Part shown: positions 49,982 to 58,955 of the stretch, in pieces
Layout: each line of letters opens with the position of its first letter
Position numbering within the stretch: the stretch's first letter is position 1
Source of the DNA: an uncultured Sutterella sp.
GTDB taxonomy: Bacteria > Pseudomonadota > Gammaproteobacteria > Burkholderiales > Burkholderiaceae_F
Direction of reading: 5' to 3'
Assembly (NCBI GenBank): GCA_905197905.1
Contig: CAJKAP010000002.1
Span: 124,001-188,000 of the forward strand
Length of the DNA: 64,000 nt
Translations under genes and position numbers: made by a program
The notes under the pieces: model-generated
Databases searched by the model: none
The model's input: the letters and a program-made list of their open reading frames with translations, nothing else
Told to the model about the DNA's origin: nothing

Positions 49982-52030
49982 TTAATCCTCTTCTTCCTTA
50001 CGCGTATACTTCGAAGCCAATTCAGCTTGCTTAGTTGCAGGAGCTGGACTGTAGTTGTCCAATTCCATTGACCAGGAGCCCTGCCCCTGCGTGAGCGCAT
50101 GCAAGCGAGTGGCGTAACCATCCAATTCGCTCAACGGCACTAAGGCGTGGATTTCAACTAAACCGCCAGCGAGGCTATCGCTACCAGAGAGTTGAGCGCG
50201 GCGAGAGCCCAAATCGCTCGCGATATCACCGAAGTAGTCCTGAGGAGCCACTACTTCAATTTTCACGATCGGCTCGAGAATTTGCGGAGAAGCTTTGCCT
50301 AATGCATCCAAGAAGGCCTTGCGAGCAGCAGAGACGAAAGCAACTTCCTTAGAGTCCACAGGGTGGCTCTTGCCGTCATAAACCGTGACCTTCACGTCTT
50401 GGAGCGGATAGCCCGCTAAAAAGCCAGTGCCGAGCACTTCGCGTACGCCCTTTTCAACAGCAGGGATTAAGTTAAACGGAATCACGCCACCCTTGACTTC
50501 GTCAACGAATTCAAAGCCAGATCCACGCGGTAGAGGTTCAATGCGTAAGAACACTTCACCAAACTGACCAGCACCGCCTGTTTGCTTTTTGTGACGGCAG
50601 TGACCTTCAGCCTTACCAGCAATCGTTTCACGGTATGGAATACTCGGAGTCCCAGTTTGCACTTCAAGATTGAAGTCCACTTTCATGTGGTCCAAAACAG
50701 AGCGCACATGCATCTCGGTCAAACCGCGAACAACAGTTTCGTTCAACACAGGATCGTGATCTACCGCAAGCGTAGGATCTTCGGAGAGCATCTTGATCAA
50801 CACTTCGTTGAGGCGACTTTCGTCGCCGCGGCGTGCTGGTTTAATAGCAACGCCGAACATCGGCTTCGGGAAATTGATTGGGCGCATGCGAATGTTGAGG
50901 TCGGGTTCAGAGTGCAACACGGAACCGTATTTGATGTCATCAATCTTGGCCAGAGCACCAATGTCCCCTGGGCTCAAACGATCCGTTTCGGCCGTCGTCT
51001 TCCCTTGCAAAATCAACGGATGTGCGGCTTTCACGCTCTTACGGTTTTCATCAACGAAGAGCATCGTGTCCTTAGTAATGGTTCCTTGATGTACGCGGAA
51101 GATACCAATCTTGCCAATGTAGGGGTCATTAACGACCTTAAAGACCTGGGCGATGACGGGCTTATCTTTATCTGGGGTCGTCGGATAGGGAGTGCCATCA
51201 GAGTTAATGAAGAGCGCATCATTGGCTTCTTCAGGGCTAGGCAAGTGACGAATGATCACCTTCATAAAGTCACGAATACCAATGAGGTTCTTAGCGGAGA
51301 CGAAACACACAGGGATAATTCGCCCTTCGCGCAGTGCTTTCGTGATTAACGGGTGCAATGACCGCGGATCAACGGTGCCTTCCTCAAAGTAACGTTCGAG
51401 GGTTTCATCGTCTTCTTCGATAATCTTTTCAATAAAGGCACGATGCACTTCGCCAACGCTGAAGATATCCGCTTCACCTTCATCTTTATCAAAGCAGTCA
51501 ATCACGATGGTGCGGTTGTTAGCAGGTAAATTAATTGGCAATACGCCAGGACCCCAAATTTCCTGCATTTGAGCCAAGAGTGCTTCTAGGTCAACGTTCG
51601 GGTCTTCAAATTTGTTGACAACGATCATGCGACAGAGGTTGCGTTCTTTTGCAACGTCCATCATGCGGCGAGTGAGTAATTCCACACCCTTAGTCGCATC
51701 AACGACAGCGCAAACGGATTTCACTGCGTCAAGCGCAGAGAGGTCCTGACCGAGATAGTCAGCATAGCCCGGGGTGTCGAGAACATGGATACGAACTGGC
51801 GTTAAGTCCGGCATGGCGGTATCAATGTGGGCCACGGCGAGTCGGATGGAGTGTTGAACTTGTTTTTCGAGAGCATCGTTATCGCACATCGTGTTGCCAC
51901 GTTCAATGCTGCCGAGTTCAGGAATCATGCCAGAACGATAGAGCATCGCTTCAATCAAGGAAGTCTTGCCGCAGGAGCCGTGTCCCACCAATGCTACAGT
52001 ACGAAGGTCTTTTGTTGAATAGTTACTCAT
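49982..52030 (-). CDS. EF-G-like translational GTPase paralogue
   Basis: A 682-residue protein with all EF-G domains (GTPase about 8-270, then domains II-V) but altered GTPase motifs. The P-loop is GHGSCGKT (16-23); G3 is DTPGY (85-89), with Tyr replacing the catalytic His of DTPGH; G4 is NKFE (139-142) instead of NKxD; the RGITI switch I motif is absent. Domain IV retains KKQTGGAGQFGEVFL. It belongs to the EF-G-like group found beside true EF-G in many bacteria, whose role is unsettled. No ribosomal genes are nearby. Confidence 0.88.
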   Translation of the reverse strand: MSNYSTKDLRTVALVGHGSCGKTSLIEAMLYRSGMIPELGSIERGNTMCDNDALEKQVQHSIRLAVAHIDTAMPDLTPVRIHVLDTPGYADYLGQDLSALDAVKSVCAVVDATKGVELLTRRMMDVAKERNLCRMIVVNKFEDPNVDLEALLAQMQEIWGPGVLPINLPANNRTIVIDCFDKDEGEADIFSVGEVHRAFIEKIIEEDDETLERYFEEGTVDPRSLHPLITKALREGRIIPVCFVSAKNLIGIRDFMKVIIRHLPSPEEANDALFINSDGTPYPTTPDKDKPVIAQVFKVVNDPYIGKIGIFRVHQGTITKDTMLFVDENRKSVKAAHPLILQGKTTAETDRLSPGDIGALAKIDDIKYGSVLHSEPDLNIRMRPINFPKPMFGVAIKPARRGDESRLNEVLIKMLSEDPTLAVDHDPVLNETVVRGLTEMHVRSVLDHMKVDFNLEVQTGTPSIPYRETIAGKAEGHCRHKKQTGGAGQFGEVFLRIEPLPRGSGFEFVDEVKGGVIPFNLIPAVEKGVREVLGTGFLAGYPLQDVKVTVYDGKSHPVDSKEVAFVSAARKAFLDALGKASPQILEPIVKIEVVAPQDYFGDIASDLGSRRAQLSGSDSLAGGLVEIHALVPLSELDGYATRLHALTQGQGSWSMELDNYSPAPATKQAELASKYTRKEEED

Positions 52031-52233
52031 AAGGATATCCTGCCAGGGAGATGATGAATCGGTCTTGAATACATCAAGTGATAAGACCTAATTTACTACC
52101 TACCATCAAGCCATTAAAGAAAAAGGGGGAGCACGTTGACATGGATCGTTTTTAGGAAGAAAAGCTATTGCAATAATGAGGGAAATGGCGCACACTAGAA
52201 AAATGTGTCGTGATTTTTAGGGAGCCCCCAAAA

Positions 52234-53082
52234 ATGCCCTGGAGTAGACAACCCACCGAAGCGCAGAAACAAGAGTTTCTCCCTGTTCTCAAAAAACTGA
52301 TTGAAGAAAGCTTTGAGCAAATAGAACCTTTCTTATTTGCTCATATTTCTGTGCAAGGAAAATCTAATGGCACACCAGTGACCGATGCAGATAAGAGTAC
52401 CGAATTACGCCTGCGTACGAAGTTAGAAGCACATTATCCGCAACACGGCATTTTTGGCGAAGAATACGGTGTGAAAGAACCAAGTGGCCCTTGGCCTCGC
52501 TACCGCTGGATTCTTGATCCGATTGATGGCACCAGAGCGTTTATTTCTAATTCTTTTCAGTTTGGCACCTTGCTGGCGTTGGAGTGCGCTTCAAGTGAAG
52601 AGGAGCCATTCCGACCGATTCTCGCGAGTATTTCTTTCCCCGTTGCCAAACTGTGGGTCATTGGGACTGTGGATGCTTGCACGCTTTATCGAAAGGTAGG
52701 GGAAGAAGTTCATTCGTATCCTGCACACGTGCGTGACTGTGCGAGCTTAGAGGATGCGACTATGCTTGTGACCTCGCATTGGACCAAACCAGAGCAGGTA
52801 GGAGACAAAAGACTTCAGACGCTAGTAGATCGCTGTAAGCTGTATCGCACTTGGGGCGACTGTTTTGGGTACTTTTCTGTTGCAACTGGTGGCTCGGACT
52901 TGATGATTGATCCTGATTTGAGCTATTGGGATGTGGCAGCACTGCTACCTGTGGTAGAGGGGGCCGGTGGTATTTTGGCAAGCTGCAAGGGGGGGAACCC
53001 ACTTGAGGAACTTTCTGCGTTGTGTTGCGGATCAGAGACGCTTTACAAAGAGGTACTCGCGATTTTGAATCCAGCATCGTAA
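52234..53082 (+). CDS. Inositol monophosphatase-family phosphatase (HisN-like)
   Basis: A 282-residue enzyme. Metal-binding motifs are GEEYG, LDPIDGTRAFI and YWDVAALLPVVEGAGG; WGDCFGYFSVATGGSDLMID is typical of HisN-type histidinol-phosphate phosphatases. Related proteins also act on inositol phosphate, so substrate is open. GGGAG lies 9 bases before ATG 52234; a GTG at 52210 is less likely. It is divergent from the EF-G-like gene. Confidence 0.85.
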   Translation: MPWSRQPTEAQKQEFLPVLKKLIEESFEQIEPFLFAHISVQGKSNGTPVTDADKSTELRLRTKLEAHYPQHGIFGEEYGVKEPSGPWPRYRWILDPIDGTRAFISNSFQFGTLLALECASSEEEPFRPILASISFPVAKLWVIGTVDACTLYRKVGEEVHSYPAHVRDCASLEDATMLVTSHWTKPEQVGDKRLQTLVDRCKLYRTWGDCFGYFSVATGGSDLMIDPDLSYWDVAALLPVVEGAGGILASCKGGNPLEELSALCCGSETLYKEVLAILNPAS

Positions 53083-53105
53083 AGCCGCATGAGCTACTCG
53101 CAAAA

Positions 53106-53136
53106 AATACCGCACTTCAGAAGAGTGCGGTATTTT
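53106..53136 (+). terminator. Terminator of the HisN-like gene
   Basis: AATACCGCACT and AGTGCGGTATT form an 11-bp stem around 7 bases, with tail TTCGC on the plus side and a run of T on the minus side. Confidence 0.8.
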
Positions 53137-53266
53137 CGCTAAATCCCCCAGTTGGTAAAAGGTAACAAATAAGTACAACGTCGATCGAGTGCCGTGAGCT
53201 TGATGAAATTGCTTACAACTCAGTAGCCCTAAAATGACTGCGTAAGACTGGGAGAGTATGGAATCA

Positions 53267-53983
53267 TTACCTCTCCCCAGTGATTTCCTCGTCAGTTAAA
53301 CAACAGAGTTTATAGCCTTGGCGTCGCAAGCTCGCGATATAAATGGGTGTGTTTCGCTCACGGAATTTCCGACGAATGCTTGATATGTGAACATCGATCG
53401 TGCGATCTTTTATGTGCACTGGACGGTCAAAGGCTCGTTGGCTGATGTACTCTTTGGTGATCAAAACTTCTGGTTTGAGAATCAAAAGCTCCAAGATCGC
53501 AAATTCTGAATTAGTTAGTTCTAGTGGTTGACCATCTAGGGTCACTTTACGTTCCAGTACGTTTACGCTCAATGAGCTGTACGTCAGAGGTTCACATTCA
53601 GTTCGATTCGTAATGAGTTTGCTTGTCGCCTGTAGTTTGTGAGCAAATTGTCGCAGCGAGAAAGGTTTACGGAAGGTCGCATCGATACGGAGTTCATCGC
53701 ACACAGAAGCTTCAGGCTCTTTGGCATCTTGATCTAGCAAGAGAATTACGTGGGCAGAAATGTGTGATTGTACATTCTTTAACCACGCGAAAACCTCTCC
53801 ATCAGGGAGACGGCTGTTGATGACGATAAAGTCGAGCTCATTTGGGAGCACTTTGTGAAAGGCAGTGTTAAGAGAGCGCCCGCAAAATGTGTAGAAACCC
53901 TCAAAGTTGAGAAAGTCAACAAGGAGGGTGGCGAACTCCACATCGCTATCAATCACAAGGACTACAGGAGCTTGTGTGGACAT
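53267..53983 (-). CDS. OmpR/PhoB-family regulator with an atypical receiver (no phosphoacceptor Asp)
   Basis: A 238-residue protein: receiver domain (about 7-115) and winged-helix DNA-binding domain (about 135-230, with LTNSEFAILELLILKPEVLITKEY-like and IKDRTIDVHISSIRRKF-like segments). The phosphoacceptor position is Asn56 in FIVINSRLPDG (codon AAC), and the acidic pair is weakened to Asp12-Ser13. Lys106 is kept. It should therefore not be controlled by standard phosphorylation. It is divergent from the TolC-MacAB operon, 175 bp away, and probably controls it. No sensor kinase is present. Confidence 0.87.
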   Translation of the reverse strand: MSTQAPVVLVIDSDVEFATLLVDFLNFEGFYTFCGRSLNTAFHKVLPNELDFIVINSRLPDGEVFAWLKNVQSHISAHVILLLDQDAKEPEASVCDELRIDATFRKPFSLRQFAHKLQATSKLITNRTECEPLTYSSLSVNVLERKVTLDGQPLELTNSEFAILELLILKPEVLITKEYISQRAFDRPVHIKDRTIDVHISSIRRKFRERNTPIYIASLRRQGYKLCCLTDEEITGER

Positions 53984-54090
53984 AGGGATCCGTGGGTTTT
54001 TATGATATAGGACAAAGAATAGATAGATCTTAACAAATTTAAGATGTTCTTTTGTTAGGTTTGACTAGAAAAAAAACTATTCCCCTCAAT

Positions 54091-54119
54091 AGGACATGAC
54101 AAGACGTAAGCACTATATC
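54091..54119 (+). promoter_or_regulatory. Candidate promoter of the TolC-MacAB operon
   Basis: AGGACA (54091-54096) and TATATC (54114-54119) are 17 bp apart; each matches 4 of 6 consensus bases. The -10 lies within the palindrome at 54111-54126. Confidence 0.4.
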
Positions 54120-54126
54120 TATAGTG
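54111..54126. promoter_or_regulatory. Palindromic operator candidate upstream of the efflux operon
   Basis: CACTATA-TC-TATAGTG, perfect 7-base arms. A second inverted repeat, TCTTAA-CAAAT-TTAAGA, lies nearer the regulator gene at about 54030-54046. Confidence 0.45.
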
Positions 54127-54158
54127 GTTGCCGTCCTTTTGCGAAAAAGAGAGATTAG

Positions 54159-55580
54159 ATGATTGCCTCAAAAGAGTTTAAGTATCGTCAGGTCAACCTG
54201 ACAGCGATGGTGCTATTGCCGCTGTGGTTAGCAGCGTGCACCATGCCTGTCGTTACACCTGAGAATGATGTGCGAGAAGTGGCTCCTCAGAGATGGAGCA
54301 CGAACGCACAGTCAGTAGAAACTATTGAGCCTGCTGAATTTTGGGCGCAGTGGAACGATGCTACCTTGCTCGATTTGGTCGAACGCGTCCAAAAGTCTTC
54401 TCCCCAAGTAGAGAGCGCTTTGGCTAATCTGAGACAAGCTCGCGCCAGTATTCAATCAACTAATGCGACGCTTTGGCCAAGCGCCTCGATTGGCGTCAAT
54501 ACACAGAGTACTCGGGCCAAGGGGACAACGGAAAATTCTTATAAGGCCACTTTGTCTGGTAGCTGGGATATCAATCTCGCAGGGGCAAGCTACGCTCGTT
54601 ATGACGCTGCGATTTATAACGCACGCTCCAAAGCATGGGCGCTAGAGGCAGTGAAGGATCAGCTTATCGCGCAGGTTGCTACGGCTTATATCAACTTGCG
54701 TGCCGCTCAAGAAAAAGAAGCCCTCATTAAAGAGACGCTTCTCTCCTATGAAGAAACCGCAAAATTAGCTACTTGGAAGGCTGAAGCTGGTCTAGGGGAT
54801 CTGGCAGACGCAGAGACAGCTCGCGTTCAAGTGAAGTCTGCAGAGGTGAGCCTTTATCAAATTCAAAAAAGCATCGCGGAATATAAAAATGTGATTGCCC
54901 GTTTGATTGCCGTTCCAAACGATCAGTTGCCCATTCCAGAAGTGGGAAAGATTCCCACCGTACAGCAAGGTCTAGCGGTAAATATCCCTGCCTCTACCAT
55001 GATGCAACGCCCAGACATTCGTCAAACAATTGAATCTCTCTACAGCGCAGCTAAGGGAGTGCAAGCTGCGGAGGCAGACTTTTTCCCAACACTTTCTTTG
55101 TCGGGGAGTATTGGAACACAAGCCGCTACTGTAAGTGCGCTTGGAGCATCTGGCACGGGAGTTGGTGCGCTGGCTGCAGCTTTGAGTATGCCGATTTTGA
55201 ATTGGGGTAGTTTCAATGCTGCAAAAGAATCAGCTCAAGCGAGCTTAGATTTAGCCAAAGCCAACTACCGTGGAACTCTTGTGACTGCGCTAGAAGAAAC
55301 AGATAATGCGCTCTGGGCAGTGAAAACCACAGAAACCTCTCAAAAAACCATGCAGGAAGCGGTTGAACACGCTAAAACTGCTTGGCAACTTGCGAAATTG
55401 CAGTATGAGTCAGGTTTGGGTGACTACACGCAGCTTTTAACGACCGAGCGAAACTACCTGAGCACTCAGGAAAGTGAAATTAATAACCGAGCATCGATGA
55501 GTAATGCGTACGCCACACTTTATCGTGTGTTAGGCGGTGCATGGAAAGCGCGAGAGCTCTCCACAGAAATCACGAAGTAA
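54159..55580 (+). CDS. TolC/NodT-family outer-membrane efflux lipoprotein
   Basis: A 473-residue outer-membrane factor of the NodT (OprM/CmeC) type. The lipobox is LAAC near residue 27, and two outer-membrane-efflux repeats occupy about 60-255 and 270-460, with IPASTMMQRPDIRQTIESLY and LPILNWG-like SMPILNWGSF. It forms the channel from periplasm to outside. First gene of a four-gene operon with MacA/MacB-type partners. Confidence 0.9.
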   Translation: MIASKEFKYRQVNLTAMVLLPLWLAACTMPVVTPENDVREVAPQRWSTNAQSVETIEPAEFWAQWNDATLLDLVERVQKSSPQVESALANLRQARASIQSTNATLWPSASIGVNTQSTRAKGTTENSYKATLSGSWDINLAGASYARYDAAIYNARSKAWALEAVKDQLIAQVATAYINLRAAQEKEALIKETLLSYEETAKLATWKAEAGLGDLADAETARVQVKSAEVSLYQIQKSIAEYKNVIARLIAVPNDQLPIPEVGKIPTVQQGLAVNIPASTMMQRPDIRQTIESLYSAAKGVQAAEADFFPTLSLSGSIGTQAATVSALGASGTGVGALAAALSMPILNWGSFNAAKESAQASLDLAKANYRGTLVTALEETDNALWAVKTTETSQKTMQEAVEHAKTAWQLAKLQYESGLGDYTQLLTTERNYLSTQESEINNRASMSNAYATLYRVLGGAWKARELSTEITK

Positions 55581-55591
55581 GAGAACAAAAA

Positions 55592-56836
55592 ATGTCGGAA
55601 AAAGAAGAACTCTTGAGCATGCCCAAGACTCCTTGGTATGTCAAAGTAATTTGTCTGGCTGTCCTTGCCACGGCGGGTGTCGGTGGTTGGGTCTGGTGGG
55701 AATCTCACCAGAACACCAATTCTGTGAATTATGTCACTGAAGCCGCGAAACGCGGTGCTATCAGCGTGGAAGTGACCGCTGATGGTACGCTACAGCCAAC
55801 CCGTACGGTTTCCTTGGGCTCTGAACTTTCTGGTGTCGTGCGTAAAGTCTACGTAGATGTGAATTCTGAAATTCATGTTGGAGACCCTTTAATTGATCTT
55901 GACACGAGGAAGTTGGAAGCCACCCTTTCGAGCGCTAAAGCCTCGGTACAAAGTGCACATGCACAGCGTTTGCAAAATCAAGCGAATTTACGTGAATCCC
56001 AACTTACTCTCGCACGGATGAAAGACTTGCACAAGCGCTCCAATGGTTTGAGTCCCTCGAAAACGGAATTGGATCAGCAAGAGGCCAAGGTCGAAGTGAA
56101 TAAGGCACAAGTGGCTGTGGCAGAGGCAAGCATTGCTGACGCAGAAGCCGCTTTGAAGACAGCGGAAACGGAGCTTTCTAAGGCGCGCATTCTTTCGCCA
56201 ATTGATGGTGTAGTGTTGACTCGCTCGGTTGAACCTGGTTTGGCTGTTGCGGCTGCTTTGCAGGCGGTGACCTTGTTGGACCTCGCCTCTGACTTGACAA
56301 AGTTGGAGCTTCAGGTGGCTATTGATGAGGCTGATATTGGAGTGGTGCAACCAGGCGATAAGGTTACCTTTACGGTGAGCACCTACCCAAATGAACCTTT
56401 CCCCGCGGAGTTGAAGAAAGTGGCTTTTGGGGCAACAACTACTGAAAATGTAGTGACCTACACAGCCTATATGAACGTTGATAACAGCAAGATGCTTTTG
56501 CGTCCTGGTATGACGGCCACAGCGACTATTCAAACTTCGAGCAAGGAAGATGTGTTGCTCGTGCCAAATTCTGCCTTCCGTTTCAACCCTTCGAAGGGCG
56601 AAAAAGAAATTCCGGCCGTCGCGATGATGATGGGGCCTCCGTCGCGAGACAAGACATCTAAAGAAGTCACGCAACACGGACAGGCAAGCAAAACGCTTTA
56701 TGTGCTCCGTGATGGAAAGCCTCAGCGAGTTAACGTGGTGACAGGGCTTACCGACGGCGTGCATACCGAAATTGTGTCGGGTGATATGGAAGCCAATGAT
56801 CGGGTGATTGTTGATCAGCAACGCAAGGCAAAGTAA
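55592..56836 (+). CDS. macA: MacA-type periplasmic adaptor (HlyD family)
   Basis: A 414-residue membrane-fusion protein. One N-terminal membrane segment (about 14-35) is followed by the lipoyl/barrel part (SVEVTADGTLQPTRTVSLGSELSG), a coiled-coil hairpin (about 110-215), then beta-barrel and membrane-proximal domains. It joins a MacB transporter to a TolC-type channel. ATG 55592 lies 11 bp after the outer-membrane gene; ATG 55541 would overlap it. Confidence 0.88.
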   Translation: MSEKEELLSMPKTPWYVKVICLAVLATAGVGGWVWWESHQNTNSVNYVTEAAKRGAISVEVTADGTLQPTRTVSLGSELSGVVRKVYVDVNSEIHVGDPLIDLDTRKLEATLSSAKASVQSAHAQRLQNQANLRESQLTLARMKDLHKRSNGLSPSKTELDQQEAKVEVNKAQVAVAEASIADAEAALKTAETELSKARILSPIDGVVLTRSVEPGLAVAAALQAVTLLDLASDLTKLELQVAIDEADIGVVQPGDKVTFTVSTYPNEPFPAELKKVAFGATTTENVVTYTAYMNVDNSKMLLRPGMTATATIQTSSKEDVLLVPNSAFRFNPSKGEKEIPAVAMMMGPPSRDKTSKEVTQHGQASKTLYVLRDGKPQRVNVVTGLTDGVHTEIVSGDMEANDRVIVDQQRKAK

Positions 56837-56849
56837 CAGGGGTGATGCG

Positions 56850-57581
56850 ATGACAGAAGCTTTAAGAGCTCACTCTCTGCAAGCTGGGGAATCACTATTG
56901 AAGCTTGAACATATCTATAAACGATATGGCACAGGCGAAACGGCGTTTGATGCGCTTCGTGATGTTTCCTTGAATGTGAATCAGGGAGAGTTTGTTGCGA
57001 TTATGGGGCCTTCAGGGTCAGGTAAATCCACCATGATGAATATTATTGGTGCATTAGATCGACCCACAAAAGGTGTCTACTTGCTCAACAACATCCATGT
57101 TGAAGAACTCAATAGCGATCAACGCGCGTTGTTGCGTCGTCGCTACTTGGGCTTCGTATTTCAAGGGTTTAATCTGTTAGCCCGTACGACGGCTCTAGAA
57201 AATGTAGAGTTACCATTACTTTACCGAGGGCTTCCCAAAAAAGAACGCCAAGAAATGGCTAAGTCGGCACTTGATCGTGTTGGTCTTCTGAAGTGGCAAC
57301 ATCATACGCCTGCGGCACTCTCTGGTGGTCAGCAACAGCGTGTGGCCATTGCTCGCGCTATCGTGACTAAGCCTAAGTTGCTTTTAGCGGACGAACCTAC
57401 AGGTAGCTTGGATAGCTCTCGGAGCGTGGAAATTATGGAATTGCTCTCAGATTTGAATCGAGAAGAGCATATTACGGTAGTGCTTGTGACGCATGAACCA
57501 GACATGGCAACTTACGCTCAGCGCATAGTGGTCTTTCGAGACGGTAAGTTGGAGTCAGATAGCGCGAGGAGAGACGCATGA
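56850..57581 (+). CDS. MacB/LolD-type ABC transporter ATPase
   Basis: A 243-residue ATPase. Walker A is GPSGSGKST, signature LSGGQQQRVAIARAI, Walker B LLLADEPTGSLD, H-loop VTHEPDMA, and YLGFVFQGFNLL is typical of the MacB/LolD/FtsE group. It is separate from the permease, unlike E. coli MacB where both are one chain. Its stop overlaps the next start (ATGA). Confidence 0.92.
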   Translation: MTEALRAHSLQAGESLLKLEHIYKRYGTGETAFDALRDVSLNVNQGEFVAIMGPSGSGKSTMMNIIGALDRPTKGVYLLNNIHVEELNSDQRALLRRRYLGFVFQGFNLLARTTALENVELPLLYRGLPKKERQEMAKSALDRVGLLKWQHHTPAALSGGQQQRVAIARAIVTKPKLLLADEPTGSLDSSRSVEIMELLSDLNREEHITVVLVTHEPDMATYAQRIVVFRDGKLESDSARRDA

Positions 57582-58786
57582 TTGGAAACGCATTTTTGCT
57601 AGCGCTACGTCAAATTTGGCGAAACCCAATGCGAAGTCTCCTGACGGTTTTAGGGATCGTGATTGGCGTTGCTGCTGTCATTGCAATGGTGACTGTCGGT
57701 AACGGTGCTACACAAGCCATCAAATCCCAGATTGAGTCCTTTGGGAACAATCAACTGATGATTCGCCCTGGTTTGCGTTTGGGACCAGGGCAAAGCGTTG
57801 GCGCTCCGTCCTTTAAATTGGACGATGTGGAGGCCATTGAGAGTCAAATCGGAGGTGTTACAGCTGTTGCACCGCAAGCGGCGAAAACTCTAACTGTAGT
57901 CGCCAACGGCCGAAACTGGCAGACGAGCATCGTCGGTACCAATAACGACTACTTCACCATTGATAATCGAGAGGTTGAGGAAGGGCGCATCTTTGAAAAG
58001 GGTGAGCTGATGTCAGGGGCCTCAGTCTGTGTGATTGGCGGCACGATCCGCACAGAACTCTTTGGCGAAACAGAGTCTGTGGTCGGGAAAACTATACGTA
58101 CAGGTGCCTTTTCTTGTCGAGTAATTGGGATTCTCAAGACAAAAGGGACAGCCGCTATGGGCGGTGACCAAGACGATTTGATGGTTATGCCTTTAAAGAC
58201 GGTACAACGTCGTTTATTGGGCTCTAACCGAGTAAGTGGTCTGTTGATTGCATTGAACCCTCTTTCTGATCGAGAAAGCGTCAAAGCTGCGGTAACGGAG
58301 CTGCTCAGAGAACGCCGTAAGCTCTCTAAGGGTGATGATGACAACTTCCAAATAATGGATACTGCAGAAATTGCAGAAAAAGTTGCATCAACAACTCAGA
58401 TCATGACGTCGTTGTTGGCGGCAGTGGCTGGTGTGAGTCTTTTGGTGGGGGGTATTGGCATTATGAATATTATGTTGGTATCGGTCACCGAAAGAACGCG
58501 CGAGATCGGTATCCGCTTGGCGATTGGTGCTTTGGCCCGTGAAGTTCAACTCCAATTTTTGATTGAAGCATTGGTTTTGGGCGGTCTCGGTGGTTTGATG
58601 GGGCTTCTTCTCGCACTTGGAGTATCGATTGGGATGGCTAACTACATGAAGGTGCCCTTTATATTTGATCCTTTTATCAACATTGTGTCGTTCTTAGTTG
58701 CAGCTCTCACTGGCGTGGCTTTTGGGTACTTTCCTGCTCGACGCGCAGCTCGATTGGACCCGATTGAGGCTGTGCGGCACGAATAA
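57578..58786 (+). CDS. MacB-type ABC transporter permease
   Basis: A 402-residue permease with a membrane segment at about 20-42, a MacB periplasmic core domain (about 45-240) and three C-terminal membrane segments (about 275-385) with VGGIGIMNIMLVSVTERTREIGIR-like FtsX motif. It works by relaying motion to the periplasmic adaptor rather than by moving substrate through the membrane. Substrate is unknown: macrolides, peptides, toxins or siderophores are known for relatives. Confidence 0.91.
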   Translation: MIGNAFLLALRQIWRNPMRSLLTVLGIVIGVAAVIAMVTVGNGATQAIKSQIESFGNNQLMIRPGLRLGPGQSVGAPSFKLDDVEAIESQIGGVTAVAPQAAKTLTVVANGRNWQTSIVGTNNDYFTIDNREVEEGRIFEKGELMSGASVCVIGGTIRTELFGETESVVGKTIRTGAFSCRVIGILKTKGTAAMGGDQDDLMVMPLKTVQRRLLGSNRVSGLLIALNPLSDRESVKAAVTELLRERRKLSKGDDDNFQIMDTAEIAEKVASTTQIMTSLLAAVAGVSLLVGGIGIMNIMLVSVTERTREIGIRLAIGALAREVQLQFLIEALVLGGLGGLMGLLLALGVSIGMANYMKVPFIFDPFINIVSFLVAALTGVAFGYFPARRAARLDPIEAVRHE

Positions 58787-58798
58787 ACCAAAGTGAGG

Positions 58799-58840
58799 AT
58801 GCGGTACGCCAATTTCTGTTAACACTGACGAACCGTATGG
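58799..58840. repeat. Copy A of a dispersed palindromic repeat
   Basis: A 42-base element starting ATGCGGTACG and ending GAACCGTATGG, 13 bases after the permease stop. It matches copy B (63895-63936) at about 34 of 42 positions, counted by eye. It can form a hairpin (CGGT/ACCG) and is followed by ATTTTTGTTTT, so it may also end transcription. Confidence 0.65.
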
Positions 58841-58879
58841 AGAATTTTTGTTTTGGAATCGGAATCAAGCAGAGAAATC

Positions 58880-58932
58880 AAAAAGGGGTGTTGCAAAAAC
58901 CCAGAAGGCAGGATCATCGCAACCCCCTTTTT
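58880..58932. terminator. Terminator between the efflux operon and ssb
   Basis: AAAAAGGGG-TGTTGC and GCAACCCCCTTTTT pair with one bulge around a 24-base loop; T-runs on both strands. Confidence 0.75.
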
Positions 58933-58955
58933 GAGTTCGAGCAGATACTTATGGA

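Noticed and set aside
50582..51349. A 255-codon open frame opposite the EF-G-like gene.
   Set aside because: Antisense shadow of a conserved protein with no family resemblance of its own.
52031..52233. TTGACA at about 52137 as a promoter for the HisN-like gene.
   Set aside because: No acceptable -10 at 16-18 bp spacing.
53230..53285. Hairpin formed by ACTGGGAGAG and CTCTCCCCAGT at the end of the OmpR-type gene.
   Set aside because: One arm is inside the coding sequence and no T-run follows on the minus strand.
55988..56821. A 277-codon frame opposite macA.
   Set aside because: Antisense shadow; His/Arg-rich and unlike any protein family I know.
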